Shown here in pieces: positions 7,873-20,400 of a DNA stretch of 64,000 nucleotides (its first letter is position 1; each line of letters opens with the position of its first letter). The stretch lies in the NCBI RefSeq assembly GCF_032854445.1, contig NC_088300.1, positions 39,274,458 to 39,338,457 of the forward strand, written 5' to 3'. This stretch comes from Liolophura sinensis. Its lineage: Eukaryota; Mollusca; Polyplacophora; Chitonida; Chitonidae. Made by a program: the position numbers and the translations under genes. The notes beneath the pieces are model-generated. The model had not been told where the DNA came from. It worked only from the letters and a program-made list of their open reading frames with translations, and did no database searches.

Positions 7873-9140
7873 CTGGCCGGAACCTATTGATAAAATATTG
7901 GCGCGACGGCGGACGGGCGAATTGTGTCGTTCTCTGAGGAGAGACTGCGTCAGATGGGGGTCTGGTTAAAGAGAGGCGATCTACAGGTTACACCAGTGCA
8001 CTCCTTACTATTTATGTATTAAATTTGTCAACTTCAACATCAAAAATATATATGCCCTAACGTTCGCGTGGTACAATGCCATACCACCAGCTGCAGCTTG
8101 CAATTTTCTTTACAATGGAGGGGCCTCCGTGGCTCAGTTGGTTAGCCCGCTAGCGCAGCGTAATGACCCAGGAGTCTCTCACCAATGCGGTCGCTGTGAG
8201 TTCAAGTCCAGCTCATGCTGGCTTCCTCTCCGGCCGTACGTGGGAAGGTCCGCCGGCAACCTGCGGATGGTCGTGGGTTTCCCTCGGGCTCTGCCCGGTT
8301 TCCACCCACCATAATGCTGGCCGCCGTCGTATAAGTGAAATATTCTTGAGTACGGCGTAAAACACCAATCAAATCAAATCAAATCTCTACAATAGACTAA
8401 AATATCAACCTGACCACCATTTTTTGAGCTGTGGTTCCTGGAAATGAATACATAGCATTGTTAGCTCGGTAACCTCCAGGGAGGGTAGGAAGTAACACTG
8501 GCCAAAATGATTGCAGTTTTATGCAAAACAGACAAAATCCTGATATATTTTAACCACGTGCAAACTAGCAGTTCAGGAATTTATAGTGTATCAACAACCT
8601 AAAACGTCTGTCTGTGTGCCAGTATTACCCATTTAGTTTACTTTATAGTGCGAAGGCAAATCTTAGACCCAACTGCTTGAATTGCGCATATGTAACCTAC
8701 AGCAGTCCGGAATAGAATGACACGGTAACGCCAGGCGTATGGTACGGGTTAAATAACGCATTCAGTGGATTTTGTAGAGAAGAAAATCCATTGCATGCCT
8801 TGCAGCCATATATGTAATTTTCGCTCCAAATTTGTATACATTGCAGTAAAAATGGTTTAAAATCTGCTGGGTTTTAAAAACGCTTGCATATTTTTGAAAT
8901 TCAAGTACAATGCTCTAATCCACATGTATACCCCCAGTAAGGGCCTCACCGAGACTTACGTGTATGCAGATTTCTAAGACTGTCCTGAGACTCGTTACAT
9001 CCGGGGGCTATCAGCCTATCCGGGAACATCGTCCTGTAAGAAGTCTGGATCTGGAGGAATTGAAATCATAACCAATATACCATTATATAGATTTCCGTGT
9101 GTGTTAGCATGGGCTTTGAAATTCGAAAATCTTGCCTAAG
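7873..9140 (+). pseudogene. Remnant of a second alpha-L-fucosidase gene (exons 7 and 8)
   Basis: Bases 7873-7985 match exon 7 of the downstream fucosidase (GGCGGACGGGCGAATTGT, then GAGGAGAG-CTGCGTCAGATGGG), with an 8-base loss after the GGTTAAA. The end of exon 7 (GACACGGT-ACGCCAGGCGTATGGTA) appears only at about 8718-8745, after a 700-bp insertion holding a SINE. Bases about 8990-9140 match exon 8 (CTGGATCTGGAGGAATTGA, and a diverged region coding for the Cys-x-x-Ala-Trp end). Frames are shifted and stops present. This is the tail of an older tandem paralogue lying just upstream of the current gene. Confidence 0.75.
8114..8387 (+). mobile_element. Full-length tRNA-derived SINE
   Basis: The head has a Pol III A-box (TGGCTCAGTTGG) and a B-box-like GAGTTCAAGTCC. 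The body follows (TCTCCGGCCGTACGTGGGAA), and the tail AAATATTCTTGAGTACGGCG ends in (ATCAA)n. The structure is typical of a tRNA-headed SINE of mollusc genomes, possibly the MetaSINE group (from memory). It sits inside the insertion that splits the fucosidase remnant. Open frames across it are not genes. Confidence 0.85.
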
Positions 9141-9607
9141 GCCGCAGAATTGCAGAAGTATCGGGACTGGAAATTCGCTTATGACCCAGGATTATATCAG
9201 GATTATGACACTGTATTTAATCGTTTTCTTATAACTTAATCAGCGCCATTCACTTAAATACTCTTTCAACCCACGTCTCTGCGGAAGTGTAGAGAGGTAT
9301 ATTATATCGGGCCTGTCCGTTTCTGTATGTCACGCTTTGGATTCCCTGCAGTAACAGTACCAACGTTTGTCTGATTTTGATAAAATACAGGTTCCTTTCG
9401 TTGAACATCAGATCTGTGTATTCTGAATTAGTTTGCTTTGTATAATGTGTATTGTCAGACTCCTTTAGGTTCACCAGAATAAAAATTAAGATGATTTTGT
9501 GGCAGTGTTGGTTTCAGTGATTAGGGCGACCGCTTCTTATCGGTTGGAAGGATCAAGTGGTGTTACGGTGTCTGCCATTGTTTGCCAAATTTTATGTACA
9601 GCAGAGG
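9141..9607. other. Non-coding stretch, nothing recognised
   Basis: AT-rich sequence between the fucosidase remnant and the 21-bp minisatellite. A 74-codon minus-strand frame (9250-9474) is the same in unit 2 but shows no family features. The unit 2 equivalent is 43822-44288. Confidence 0.4.
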
Positions 9608-9775
9608 TACTTCGGCATCATGCCTTTGTACTTCGGCATCATGTCTTTGTACTTCGGCATCATGTCTTTGTACTTCGGCATCATGTCTTTGTACTTCGGC
9701 ATCATGTCTTTGTACTTCGGCATCATGTCTTTGTACTTCGGCATCATGTCTTTGTACTTCCGCATCATGTCTTTG
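9608..9775. repeat. 21-bp minisatellite, 8 units
   Basis: Eight head-to-tail copies of TACTTCGGCATCATGTCTTTG, the last with CCGC for CGGC. The 21-bp period keeps all six frames open, so long frames across it are artefacts. Unit 2 has only four copies. Confidence 0.95.
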
Positions 9776-9776
9776 T

Positions 9777-11079
9777 CCAGATCTACCTACAGGGAGGCCA
9801 TATGACATCTATGCATGTGTCACATCTCGTTTTTCGTTAGCACGTATTAGGTGAAATAAGTGCCGCTGTATGACTGCTCTTGTTAAATGTTTCCCATGTT
9901 GTCTCTTCAGAGAAAGGGAAATTGAAAATTGTTTGGTGTCCCCGGAGTTTTACGCTCGCAGCATTTAGTGTACGAGAGTACATGTATAGGCTGATGCGTC
10001 ATCTGTTAACTGTAACATATAAACCTGTGAAAAATAATTTGTGTAAAATATAGTGAAGTCTGTCTAAGCAATGAACAGCATTTGTTTATATGGCCAAAGA
10101 AATGATAGTGGTGTACATACTCATTTAATAATCACAGGGTTTTGCTTCGTATTTGGCGAGGTGTGCATGATTTTCTCTGATATACATGTACATCTCTTGT
10201 CTTAGATGTCATAGCTAAATGTTTATCTATAGAAAACAAATAATCAGTATTTCACGTACATGTATGTATATACATTGTGTGAAAAGCTTATCTTCATGAT
10301 CTTCATCTTCCACTCTGAGGCACAACTGTTTTTTGTGGCCTACATGTAATTTTCTCAACAAGGTATAGCGGTGTAAAATGTTCAAAGTCAAGTGAAAACT
10401 ACGTGCAAATAAGGGCTGAATAAAATATAACTGAAATGTTAACAATAGATGTTTTATAACTTTAAAATTATAATATTTCAAAGTGAAAGAGTTTGGAACT
10501 GAAGGATAATTGGAGCTAACAATTCACATTTTGGAATATATTTCCGCATTTCTTTGTTCACATCTTTATATTTATACTTATATTTTCTTGCTTGTGTGAG
10601 TTTACCAGTCATAGCACATGGGAACACCTGCCTGGAATTGATGGCTGAAACGAATGTGGCTACGCGCCGACAAATTATTTGATGCCAAGCTGTACGTAGT
10701 ATACTGAGGCCAGCAAGGGAAGTACAGAGGTGTTCAAGGTAAGCTTATGGAACAAGACAGGGCTGTGAGAAACCTACAGAGCTAATCATTACCTTACCTT
10801 ACCTTACCATAGCAGGCCTACCATAAGTACACACAAGTAGGCTATAGTAGCATGTCCTGACTCCAAATGGTCAGGACTGCACATTCTTACTCTACTTGCA
10901 GACATTCAGGTATCGGCGTAATTAAAATGTCCGTAACTTGATACAAAATGTTGGTATTACATGGTGGTCCCTGTCCCTCATCACGTGCTGTCAAGTCACA
11001 TGACCACCTACTTGCCGGGACAAACAAGAAATTTTTTATTTTATTTTTGTTTGATCAGTACGTATATCGGAAATCAAGT
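9777..11079. other. Region upstream of the fucosidase gene
   Basis: AT-rich, with no long frame. Contains a (TTACC)4 tract at 10789-10808 and a donor-like CAAG|GTAAGC at about 10737-10741, which could mark a non-coding 5' exon of the fucosidase gene, but no acceptor is evident. No TATA box can be chosen with confidence. The unit 2 equivalent is 44373-45678. Confidence 0.35.
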
Positions 11080-11417
11080 ATGAATATATTGTTTGTGGTG
11101 GAGGTATTTCTCCTCGTGGCTGTGGTAAAGTGTCAGTACAAACCAACGTGGGAATCTCTAGATGCTCGGCCGCTGCCGGCCTGGTACGACGAGGCCAAGT
11201 TCGGAATATTTATACACTGGGGAGTCTTTTCGGTGCCCAGTTTTCGATCTGAATGGTTCTGGTGGGACTCGCAGGGAGTAAACGATTCTGACGTTGTAGC
11301 GTTTATGAAAAGTAATTATCCTCCTACATTCACGTATCCTGATTTTGCTCCGACATTTAAGGCTGAGTTTTTCAACCCGGAACAGTGGGCAGATGTAATA
11401 CAGGCGTCCGGAGCAAG
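11080..11417 (+). CDS. FUCA1: Fucosidase exon 1
   Basis: The ATG at 11080 starts a hydrophobic signal peptide ([18 protein letters not shown]), then the conserved N-terminal barrel segment with [14 protein letters not shown] and NPEQWADVI. It ends GCAAG|GTAAAC in phase 2. Frame and start are intact here, unlike in unit 2. Confidence 0.9.
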
Positions 11418-14400
11418 GTAAACTTAGTTCATTTGATCAAAAGTGTTGTAAGAGTTCTGTCCCTTGTTAGCTACTGCGTTGTACTTGGGAGTATTATATA
11501 CAATATAGTCCAAGGTTGTACTCATGATGTCCTGTGCACGTCCTCATGGCATCCAAGATTGATTTTCCCAACACGAGCGTTCAGTACCTCAAATAACATT
11601 AACTATTTTGTAAACTAATTTCCGTTAAAATCATTTACTAATAGGAAATAGGCAAGGCGTAAGGCCGAACGTAGTGTGTCGGTATAGGCCTATTTTTTCA
11701 ATTAAATTAAACGTTGAGGCCAACAGTTTATGATATTTACCTGCCTCAAGTAGTCAATGAATTCAAAAACCTGGTATGTCAATTCCGCAAAGCACTTTAC
11801 AGAAACTAAATGAGCTGTTGAACGGCAGCACAGGCCGATTTCTGGTGTGGACTGAAGAGAGATGATTCTTTTCGACCATTTCTGCAATTAAGTTTCAATG
11901 AATTTCAGGAGTTATATGCAGAAAACGCTATAAAGTGTATATCATGAGATAATGAAAATCAAAAGGGGGGCCTCCATGGCCGAGGAGGTTAGCACGCCAC
12001 AACAGCGCAATGACCCAGGAGCCTCCCATCAACGCGGTCACTGTGAGTTCAAGTTCAGCTTATGCTGGCTTCCTCTCCTGAAGGAGACCCTGACAAGTTG
12101 CCAAGTCTCCAACATTCTTCAACCACTGTTTGATGTTATTTTCAATGACTGTAAAGTTTATGGAAGATTTTAAATAAGATCTCCACATCCAAAGTTCAGA
12201 ACTTTACCAATTGAGCTGAGGTAAATTCCCTCAGAGTGTGTAAACTATGATCATTCGTACACACCTCCAGCTCTTAATAGATCAGACTTTGGGCGTATAA
12301 ACTATCCTTACTACACAACTGAAGTCCAAATTGATCAGACTGGACACTGGATATTGAAAATATTGAAAAATAGGCTCTGCCTTCAACCTCACCTTGCTAC
12401 GTTCGGTAATATGCCAAGTTCTAAACATACACTGAGGAGGTGGAATATTTTTTTTTAACCCTAGTTCAGTTAAATAAACGTTGATGTCTATTTTCAACAA
12501 TTTCTGATCTTTTCTGGCATCAGTGTTTAATTATTGAACTGAAAAATACCGTCTGCCCTTTCTGCAAAGTGTTTGCGGAATGAAGTGGGCCTTTAAATGC
12601 ACTCTATAGCTGCAACACAGTTCCCCATTATGAACATAGGCCTATACCAGTCAGTTTTTTAATTTTTTGCCAATGCCATATCTACAGTCCAATAACAGAT
12701 GATCTGAGGCATGTAGTATTTTTAAACTCATGACTGAACTGTCTGATCCATTGAGCTTGCTGAATCATTTGATTATACGGCAAAGAACTCACAGTTGTTC
12801 GAATCAGGAGTTTTGTAGTTTTGTCGGTACCAAATCCACTGGCGAGTTCCAGGAAATTCTACGCTCTTTAGCCTTGTGTTGTAAATTTTGTAACCTCAGC
12901 AAATAAGAGTGACAACTTTTGTAAGTCAACTTACCATACTCTCTGGTTAAACTCCTTTTTAATGTACTTCATTTATTGTACCGGTACTTGAATACATTAT
13001 CTTATAAATGGGAGTTTGGTTGATCAAGGGATCTGGAAAGCACATTTTGGACCACAAAATAAACACTAATTATGATCTCAAAGTAAATGAATTGTTCCTG
13101 TATATACACGTAGGTATGTAGTGCTGACCAGCAAACACCACGAAGGGTTTACGAACTGGCCATCCAAAGTATCCTGGAATTGGAACTCGATGGATACAGG
13201 ACCTCACCGAGACTTGGTTGGTAAGTGTGCCCTGTGTCGGAAGAGTTGGCAAGTCTGCCCCGTGTCTGTAAGTCTGTGTCATGTGGGAAGAGTGGGTATG
13301 TATCTGGATGGTAAATCTGCACTGTGTGGGAAGAGCTTGTGTATATGTGGAGGGTAAGTCTGCCCCGTGTCTGTAAGTCTGTGTCATGTTGGAAGAGTGG
13401 TTATGTATCCGGAGGGTAAGTCTGCCCCGTGTTGGAAGAGTTGGCAAGTCTGCCCCGTGTCTGTAAGTCTGTGTCATGTGGGAAGAGTGGGTATGTATCT
13501 GGATGGTAAGTTTGCACTTTGTGGGAAGAGCTTGTGTATATATGGAGAGTAAGTCTGCCCCGTGTCTGAAAGTCTGTGTCATGTTGAAAGAGTTGGTATG
13601 TATCAGGAGGGTAAATCTGCACTGTGTGGGAAGAGCTTGTGTATATGTGGAGAGTAAGTCTGCCCCGTGTCTGTAAGTCTGTGTCATGTTGGAAGAGTGG
13701 GTATGTATCAGGAGGGTAAATCTGCACTGTGTGGGAAGAGCTTGTGTATATGTGGAGAGTAAGTCTGCCCCGCATCTGTAAGTCTGTGTCATTTTGGAAG
13801 AGTGGGTATGTATCCGGAGGGTAAGTCTGCCCCGAGTCAGAAGAGTTGGCAAGTCTGCCCCGTGTCTGTAAGCCTGTGTCATGTGGGAAGAGTGGGTATG
13901 TATCTGGATGGTAAGTCTGCCCTGTGTGGGAAGAACTCGTGTATATGTGGAGGGTAAGTCTGCCCTGTGTCTGCAGGTCTGTGTCATATGGGAAGAGGTG
14001 GTTTGTGTGTGGTGAATAAGTCTGCTTTGTGTGGGAAGTATTGGTATGTGTTTGGTGGGTAAGTCTACTTTGTGTGGGAACTATTGGTATGTGTTTGGTG
14101 GGCAAGTCATCTTTGTGTGGAAAGTATTGTTTTGTGTGTGGTGGGTAAGTCTGCTTTGTGTGGGAAGTATTGGTATGTGTTTGGCGGGTAAGTCTGCTTT
14201 GTGTGGGAAGTATTGGTATGTGTTTGGCGGGTAAGTCTGCTTTGTGTGAGAAGTGTTGGTATGAGTATGATGTGGGAAGTATTGGTATGTGTGTGGTGGG
14301 TAAGTCTGCTTTGTGTGGGAAGTATTGGTATGTGTGTGGTGGGTAAGTCTGCTTTGTGTGGGAAGTATTGGTAAGTGTATGACAGGTAAGTCTGCTTTGT

Positions 14401-17400
14401 GTGGGAAGTATTGGTAAGTGTATGGCAGGTAAGTCTGCTTTTTGTGGGAAGTATTGGTATGTGTGTGGTGGGTAAGTCTGCTTTGTGTGGGAAGTATTGG
14501 TATGTGTATGGTGGGTAAGTCTGCTTTGTGTGGGAAGTATTGGTATGTGTGTGGTGGGTAAGTCTCCTTTGTGTGGGAAGTATTGGTATGTGTATGACAG
14601 GTAAGTCTGCTTTGTGTGGGAAGTATTGGTATGTGTATGGTGGGTAAGTCTGCTTTGTGTGGGAAGTATTGGTATGTGTGTGATGTGTAAGTCTGCCCTG
14701 TGTGAGAAGTATTGGTAGGTGTATGGTGGATAAGTCTGCTTTGTGTTAGAAGTATTGGTATGTGTGTGGTGGGTAAGTCTGCTTTGTGTGGGAAGTATTG
14801 GTATGTGTATGATGTGTAAGTCTGCTTTGTGTGGGAAGTATTGGTATGTGTATGATGTGTAAGTCTGCTTTTTGTGGGAAGTATTGGTAGGTGTATGGTG
14901 GGTAAGTCTGCCTTGTGTGGGAAATATTGGTATGTGTATGATGGGTAAATCTTTCATGTGGAACAAGTTCGCATGTTTGGTATGGTATGTAGTCTTTCAT
15001 GTGGAATAAGTTGGCATGTTTGGTATGGTATATTGGTATGTAAAAACTTCTAAATACAGCAAGTTCATCATGTACCAGAAGAATTAATGTGTTTTACTGT
15101 CCTTGTCTTGGAGATGCTATATGTATCTGTGTTTTAAAAATAGAGCCCACGAAAATCCACTTATGGAAACCTTAATTTGAATCATTATTATAAAGAAGCT
15201 TACAGTGTGCATTACTGTCTATTGAGTTTCTCACACAGAAAATATGGCAAATGCCATTTCAACGCTTGAGAAATTCTAATTCTAATATTTCATTTAATAC
15301 AACCTTGTTGGTGACCATTGTGGTAATGTTTCTGTTTTTAACTGATTTTGACCAATCATAACAGGTGACCTTGCAGCTGCCATACGTAATCAAACAAGTG
15401 TGATATTCGGCCTTTACCATTCCTTGTTTGAATGGTTCAACCCACTCTACCTGCAGGATAAGCAAAACAACTGGACTACCCAAGATTTTGTTAAGGTTTG
15501 TGTTATCTCAGATGGGAAGCAGATGTATTTTAAATCATCATTTTAAATGTGTATCTTCAAGATAATGTTTATAAAAGCTACATCAGTTGAATTTTATAAA
15601 CTTTTGGAAAATGTTGTCCAGGCGTGATGATTACAACAAAGGTGATATTTACACTAAAGAGTTAACCCTCATTGTCCAATCTTCAACTTTGTTTTCGATG
15701 TCGATCATTCAGTCAGAATAGTCAGGTTTAGTTTTTTAATAGCTTCTAAAAAGCTGAAGCAGAAAGTGGAAAAAGATGTAAAACATTAAAACATTTCAAG
15801 ATCACATTTCACATTTTGCCACGGAGGTATTCTATTTCCCAGTTGCTGCCTTAGGCACCAGATCAGAGTAATCAAAGGCATTAGAGGAGGGTGGCCTATA
15901 TCCCAGGTCAGTGAGAAAAGTGCACTTCTCCTAATCTTGAGGTACATAATGTCTGCCTTTGTTGCAGAGAATTTGTAAATTGCACTTGTCACACTATGCA
16001 TTGGGGTATTGGTGACGTTGACGACCGTCTGTGCAGTCTGGCATCTGCTGAAAACCACTTGTCTTACTTGTGCATAATTGTACCTCATACGTGTATAAGT
16101 TTGTCAGCTGCTTGCCAAAGGTTGGTGGTTTACCCTAGAAATCTTGACCCTTGAGTTCCTCTTCTCACCATACTGACACCCATAGTATAAGTGATTCTTG
16201 GCGTTAAACAATGTAACAAAGCGTCATTGAGTGAATCTGAAGTATTATGAATCTGTCTGACCGTCCAACAGTTGAAGCATTTTATGAATGTTTATCTACA
16301 GGAAAAGACTGAAGTTGAATTATTTGATTTAATAAACACTTACAAGCCCGATCTCCTCTGGTCAGATGGGGAATGGGAAGCTCCAGCCTCGTACTGGAAC
16401 TCACAGCAGTTTCTGGCCTGGCTGTACAATGATAGGTAAACCTATAGAAACGTTGACACTCATGATATTTTAGTTAGAACGTATTACATCCAACCTGCCT
16501 CTTGGGAACTACGTGCAGTTTGACTTGAAGCTGCAGGTGGAATATCTGTTAAGCTTGTACGCAATATTAGTAGTGATAATGAGAACGGCGTAATGGAAAA
16601 CCAGGCTCAGTAAAACACTTTATGAAGCGAATTAATTGCAGTTGAATATGTTTTATTCTTTTTTTCCTCACGGTAATACCACGTATTGGCGTAATGTTTT
16701 GTTGTTTTTTAACTCACAGCCTTTTCTTCCTTGTGTGGGAAGTATTGGTATGTGTATGATGGGTAAATCTTTCGTGTGGAATAAGTTCGCATGTTTGGTA
16801 TGGTATGTAGTCTTTCATGTGGAATAAGTTGGCATGTTTGGTATGGTATATTGGTATGTAAAAACTTCTAAATACAGCAAGTTCATCATGTACCAGAAGA
16901 ATTAATGTGTTTTACTGTCCTTATCTTGGAGATGCTATATGTATCTGTGTTTTAAAAATAGAGCCCACGAAAATCCACTTATGGAAACCTTAATTTGAAT
17001 CATTATTATAAAGAAGCTTACAGTGTGCATTACTGTCTATTGAGTTTCTCACACAGAAAATATGGCAAATGCCATTTCAACGCTTGAGAAATTCTAATTC
17101 TAATATTTCATTTAATACAACCTTGTTGGTGACCATTGTGGTAATGTTTCTGTTTTTAACTGATTTTGACCAATCATAACAGGTGACCTTGCAGCTGCCA
17201 TACGTAATCAAACAAGTGTGATATTCGGCCTTTACCATTCCTTGTTTGAATGGTTCAACCCACTCTACCTGCAGGATAAGCAAAACAACTGGACTACCCA
17301 AGATTTTGTTAAGGTTTGTGTTATCTCAGATGGGAAGCAGATGTATTTTAAATCATCATTTTAAATGTGTATCTTCAAGATAATGTTTATAAAAGCTACA

Positions 17401-20400
17401 TCAGTTGAATTTTATAAACTTTTGGAAAATGTTGTCCAGGCGTGATGATTACAACAAAGGTGATATTTACACTAAAGAGTTAACCCTCATTGTCCAATCT
17501 TCAACTTTGTTTTCGATGTCGATCATTCAGTCAGAATAGTCAGGTTTAGTTTTTTAATAGCTTCTAAAAAGCTGAAGCAGAAAGTGGAAAAAGATGTAAA
17601 ACATTAAAACATTTCAAGATCACATTTCACATTTTGCCACGGAGGTATTCTATTTCCCAGTTGCTGCCTTAGGCACCAGATCAGAGTAATCAAAGGCATT
17701 AGAGGAGGGTGGCCTATATCCCAGGTCAGTGAGAAAAGTGCACTTCTCCTAATCTTGAGGTACATAATGTCTGCCTTTGTTGCAGAGAATTTGTAAATTG
17801 CACTTGTCACACTATGCATTGGGGTATTGGTGACGTTGACGACCGTCTGTGCAGTCTGGCATCTGCTGAAAACCACTTGTCTTACTTGTGCATAATTGTA
17901 CCTCATACGTGTATAAGTTTGTCAGCTGCTTGCCAAAGGTTGGTGGTTTACCCTAGAAATCTTGACCCTTGAGTTCCTCTTCTCACCATACTGACACCCA
18001 TAGTATAAGTGATTCTTGGCGTTAAACAATGTAACAAAGCGTCATTGAGTGAATCTGAAGTATTATGAATCTGTCTGACCGTCCAACAGTTGAAGCATTT
18101 TATGAATGTTTATCTACAGGAAAAGACTGAAGTTGAATTATTTGATTTAATAAACACTTACAAGCCCGATCTCCTCTGGTCAGATGGGGAATGGGAAGCT
18201 CCAGCCTCGTACTGGAACTCACAGCAGTTTCTGGCCTGGCTGTACAATGATAGGTAAACCTATAGAAACGTTGACACTCATGATATTTTAGTTAGAACGT
18301 ATTACATCCAACCTGCCTCTTGGGAACTACGTGCAGTTTGACTTGAAGCTGCAGGTGGAATATCTGTTAAGCTTGTACGCAATATTAGTAGTGATAATGA
18401 GAACGGCGTAATGGAAAACCAGGCTCAGTAAAACACTTTATGAAGCGAATTAATTGCAGTTGAATATGTTTTATTCTTTTTTTCCTCACGGTAATACCAC
18501 GTATTGGCGTAATGTTTTGTTGTTTTTTAACTCACAGCCTTTTCTTCCTTGTGTGGGAAGTATTGGTATGTGTATGATGGGTAAATCTTTCGTGTGGAAT
18601 AAGTTCGCATGTTTGGTATGGTATGTAGTCTTTCATGTGGAATAAGTTGGCATGTTTGGTATGGTATATTGGTATGTAAAAACTTCTAAATACAGCAAGT
18701 TCATCATGTACCAGAAGAATTAATGTGTTTTACTGTCCTTATCTTGGAGATGCTATATGTATCTGTGTTTTAAAAATAGAGCCCACGAAAATCCACTTAT
18801 GGAAACCTTAATTTGAATCATTATTATAAAGAAGCTTACAGTGTGCATTACTGTCTATTGAGTTTCTCACACAGAAAATATGGCAAATGCCATTTCAACG
18901 CTTGAGAAATTCTAATTCTAATATTTCATTTAATACAACCTTGTTGGTGACCATTGTGGTAATGTTTCTGTTTTTAACTGATTTTGACCAATCATAACAG
19001 GTGACCTTGCAGCTGCCATACGTAATCAAACAAGTGTGATATTCGGCCTTTACCATTCCTTGTTTGAATGGTTCAACCCACTCTACCTGCAGGATAAGCA
19101 AAACAACTGGACTACCCAAGATTTTGTTAAGGTTTGTGTTATCTCAGATGGGAAGCAGAAGTATTTTAAATCATCATTTTAAATGTGTGTCTTCAAGATA
19201 ATGTTTATAAAAGCTACATCAGTTGAATTTTATAAACTTTTGGAAAATGTTGTCCAGGCGTGATGATTACAAACTACAAAGGTGATATTTACACTAAAGA
19301 GTTAACCCTCATTGTCCAATCTTCAACTTTGTGTTCGATGTCGATCATTCAGTCGGAATAGTCAGGTTTAGTTTTTTAATAGCTTCTAAAAAACTGAAGC
19401 AGAAAGTGGAAAAAGAAGTAAAACATTAAAACATTTCAAGATCACATTTCACATTTTGCCATGGAGGTATTCTATTTCCCAGTTGCTGCCTTAGGCACCA
19501 GATCAGAATAATCAAAGGCATTAGAGGAGGGTGGTGTATATCCCAGGTCAGTGAGAAAAGTGCACTTCTCCTAATCTTGAGGTACATAATGTCTGCCTTT
19601 GTTGCAGAGAATTTGTAAATTGCACTTGTCACACTATGCATTGGGGGTATTGGTGACGTTGACGACCGTCTGTGCAGTCTGGCATCTGCTGAAAACCACT
19701 TGTCTTACTTGTGCATATTTGTACCTCATACGTATATAAGTTTATCAGCTTCTTGCCAAAGGTTGGTGGTTTACCCTTGAAATCTTGACCCTTGAGTTCC
19801 TCTTCTCACCATACTGACACCCATAGTATAAGTGATTCTTGGCGTTAAACAATGCAACAAAGCGTCAATGAGTGAATCTGAAGTATTATGAATCTGTCTG
19901 ACCGTCCAACAGTTGAAGCATTTTATGAATGTTTATCTACAGGAAAAGACTGAAGTTGAATTATTTGATTTAATAAACACTTACAAGCCCGATCTCCTCT
20001 GGTCAGATGGGGAATGGAAAGCTCCAGCCTCGTACTGGAACTCACAGCAGTTTCTGGCCTGGCTGTACAATGATAGGTAAACCTATAGAAACGTTGAAAC
20101 TCATGATATTTTAGTTAGAACGTATTACATCCAACCTGCCTCTTGGGAACTACGTGCAGTTTGACTTGAAGCTGCAGGTGGAATATCTTTTAAGCTTGTA
20201 CGCAATATTAGTAGTGATAATGAGAACGGCATAATGGAAAACCAGGCTCAGTAAAACACTTTATGAAGCGAATTAATTGCAGTTGAACAAATCTTTGTAG
20301 GGAATATGTTTTATTCTTTTTTCCTCACGGTAATACCACGTATTGGCGTAATGTTTTGTTGTTTTTTAACTCACAGCCTTTGTCTTTCTTTTCTACTTCG

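Larger units (their letters stand above)
14911..20368 (+). repeat. Tandem triplication of an 1818-bp block with exons 3 and 4
   Basis: Blocks begin at about 14911, 16729 and 18547. Each starts in the last minisatellite unit (CCTTGTGTGGGAAGTATTGG), covers exon 3, the intron and exon 4, and ends in the following intron at AACTCACAGCCTTT. At the two internal junctions this intron sequence joins TCTTCCTTGTGTGGG, while after the third block it continues as GTCTTTCTTTT. Unit 2 has one block. Blocks a and b are nearly identical; block c matches unit 2 better. Confidence 0.95.

Noticed and set aside
8129-8360. Short frames and a tRNA-like gene at the SINE
   Set aside because: The tRNA-like part is the Pol III head of a SINE, which recurs across the window; the frames are read through the SINE.
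8935-8960. Short match of GGGCCTCACCGAGACTTACG to the end of fucosidase exon 2
   Set aside because: Only about 16 bases agree and it lies out of order between the exon 7 and exon 8 remnants; too short to claim an exon 2 relic.
13401-14966. 521-codon minus-strand open frame
   Set aside because: It is the intron 2 minisatellite read in three rotating frames, lies antisense to fucosidase intron 2, and is broken in unit 2.
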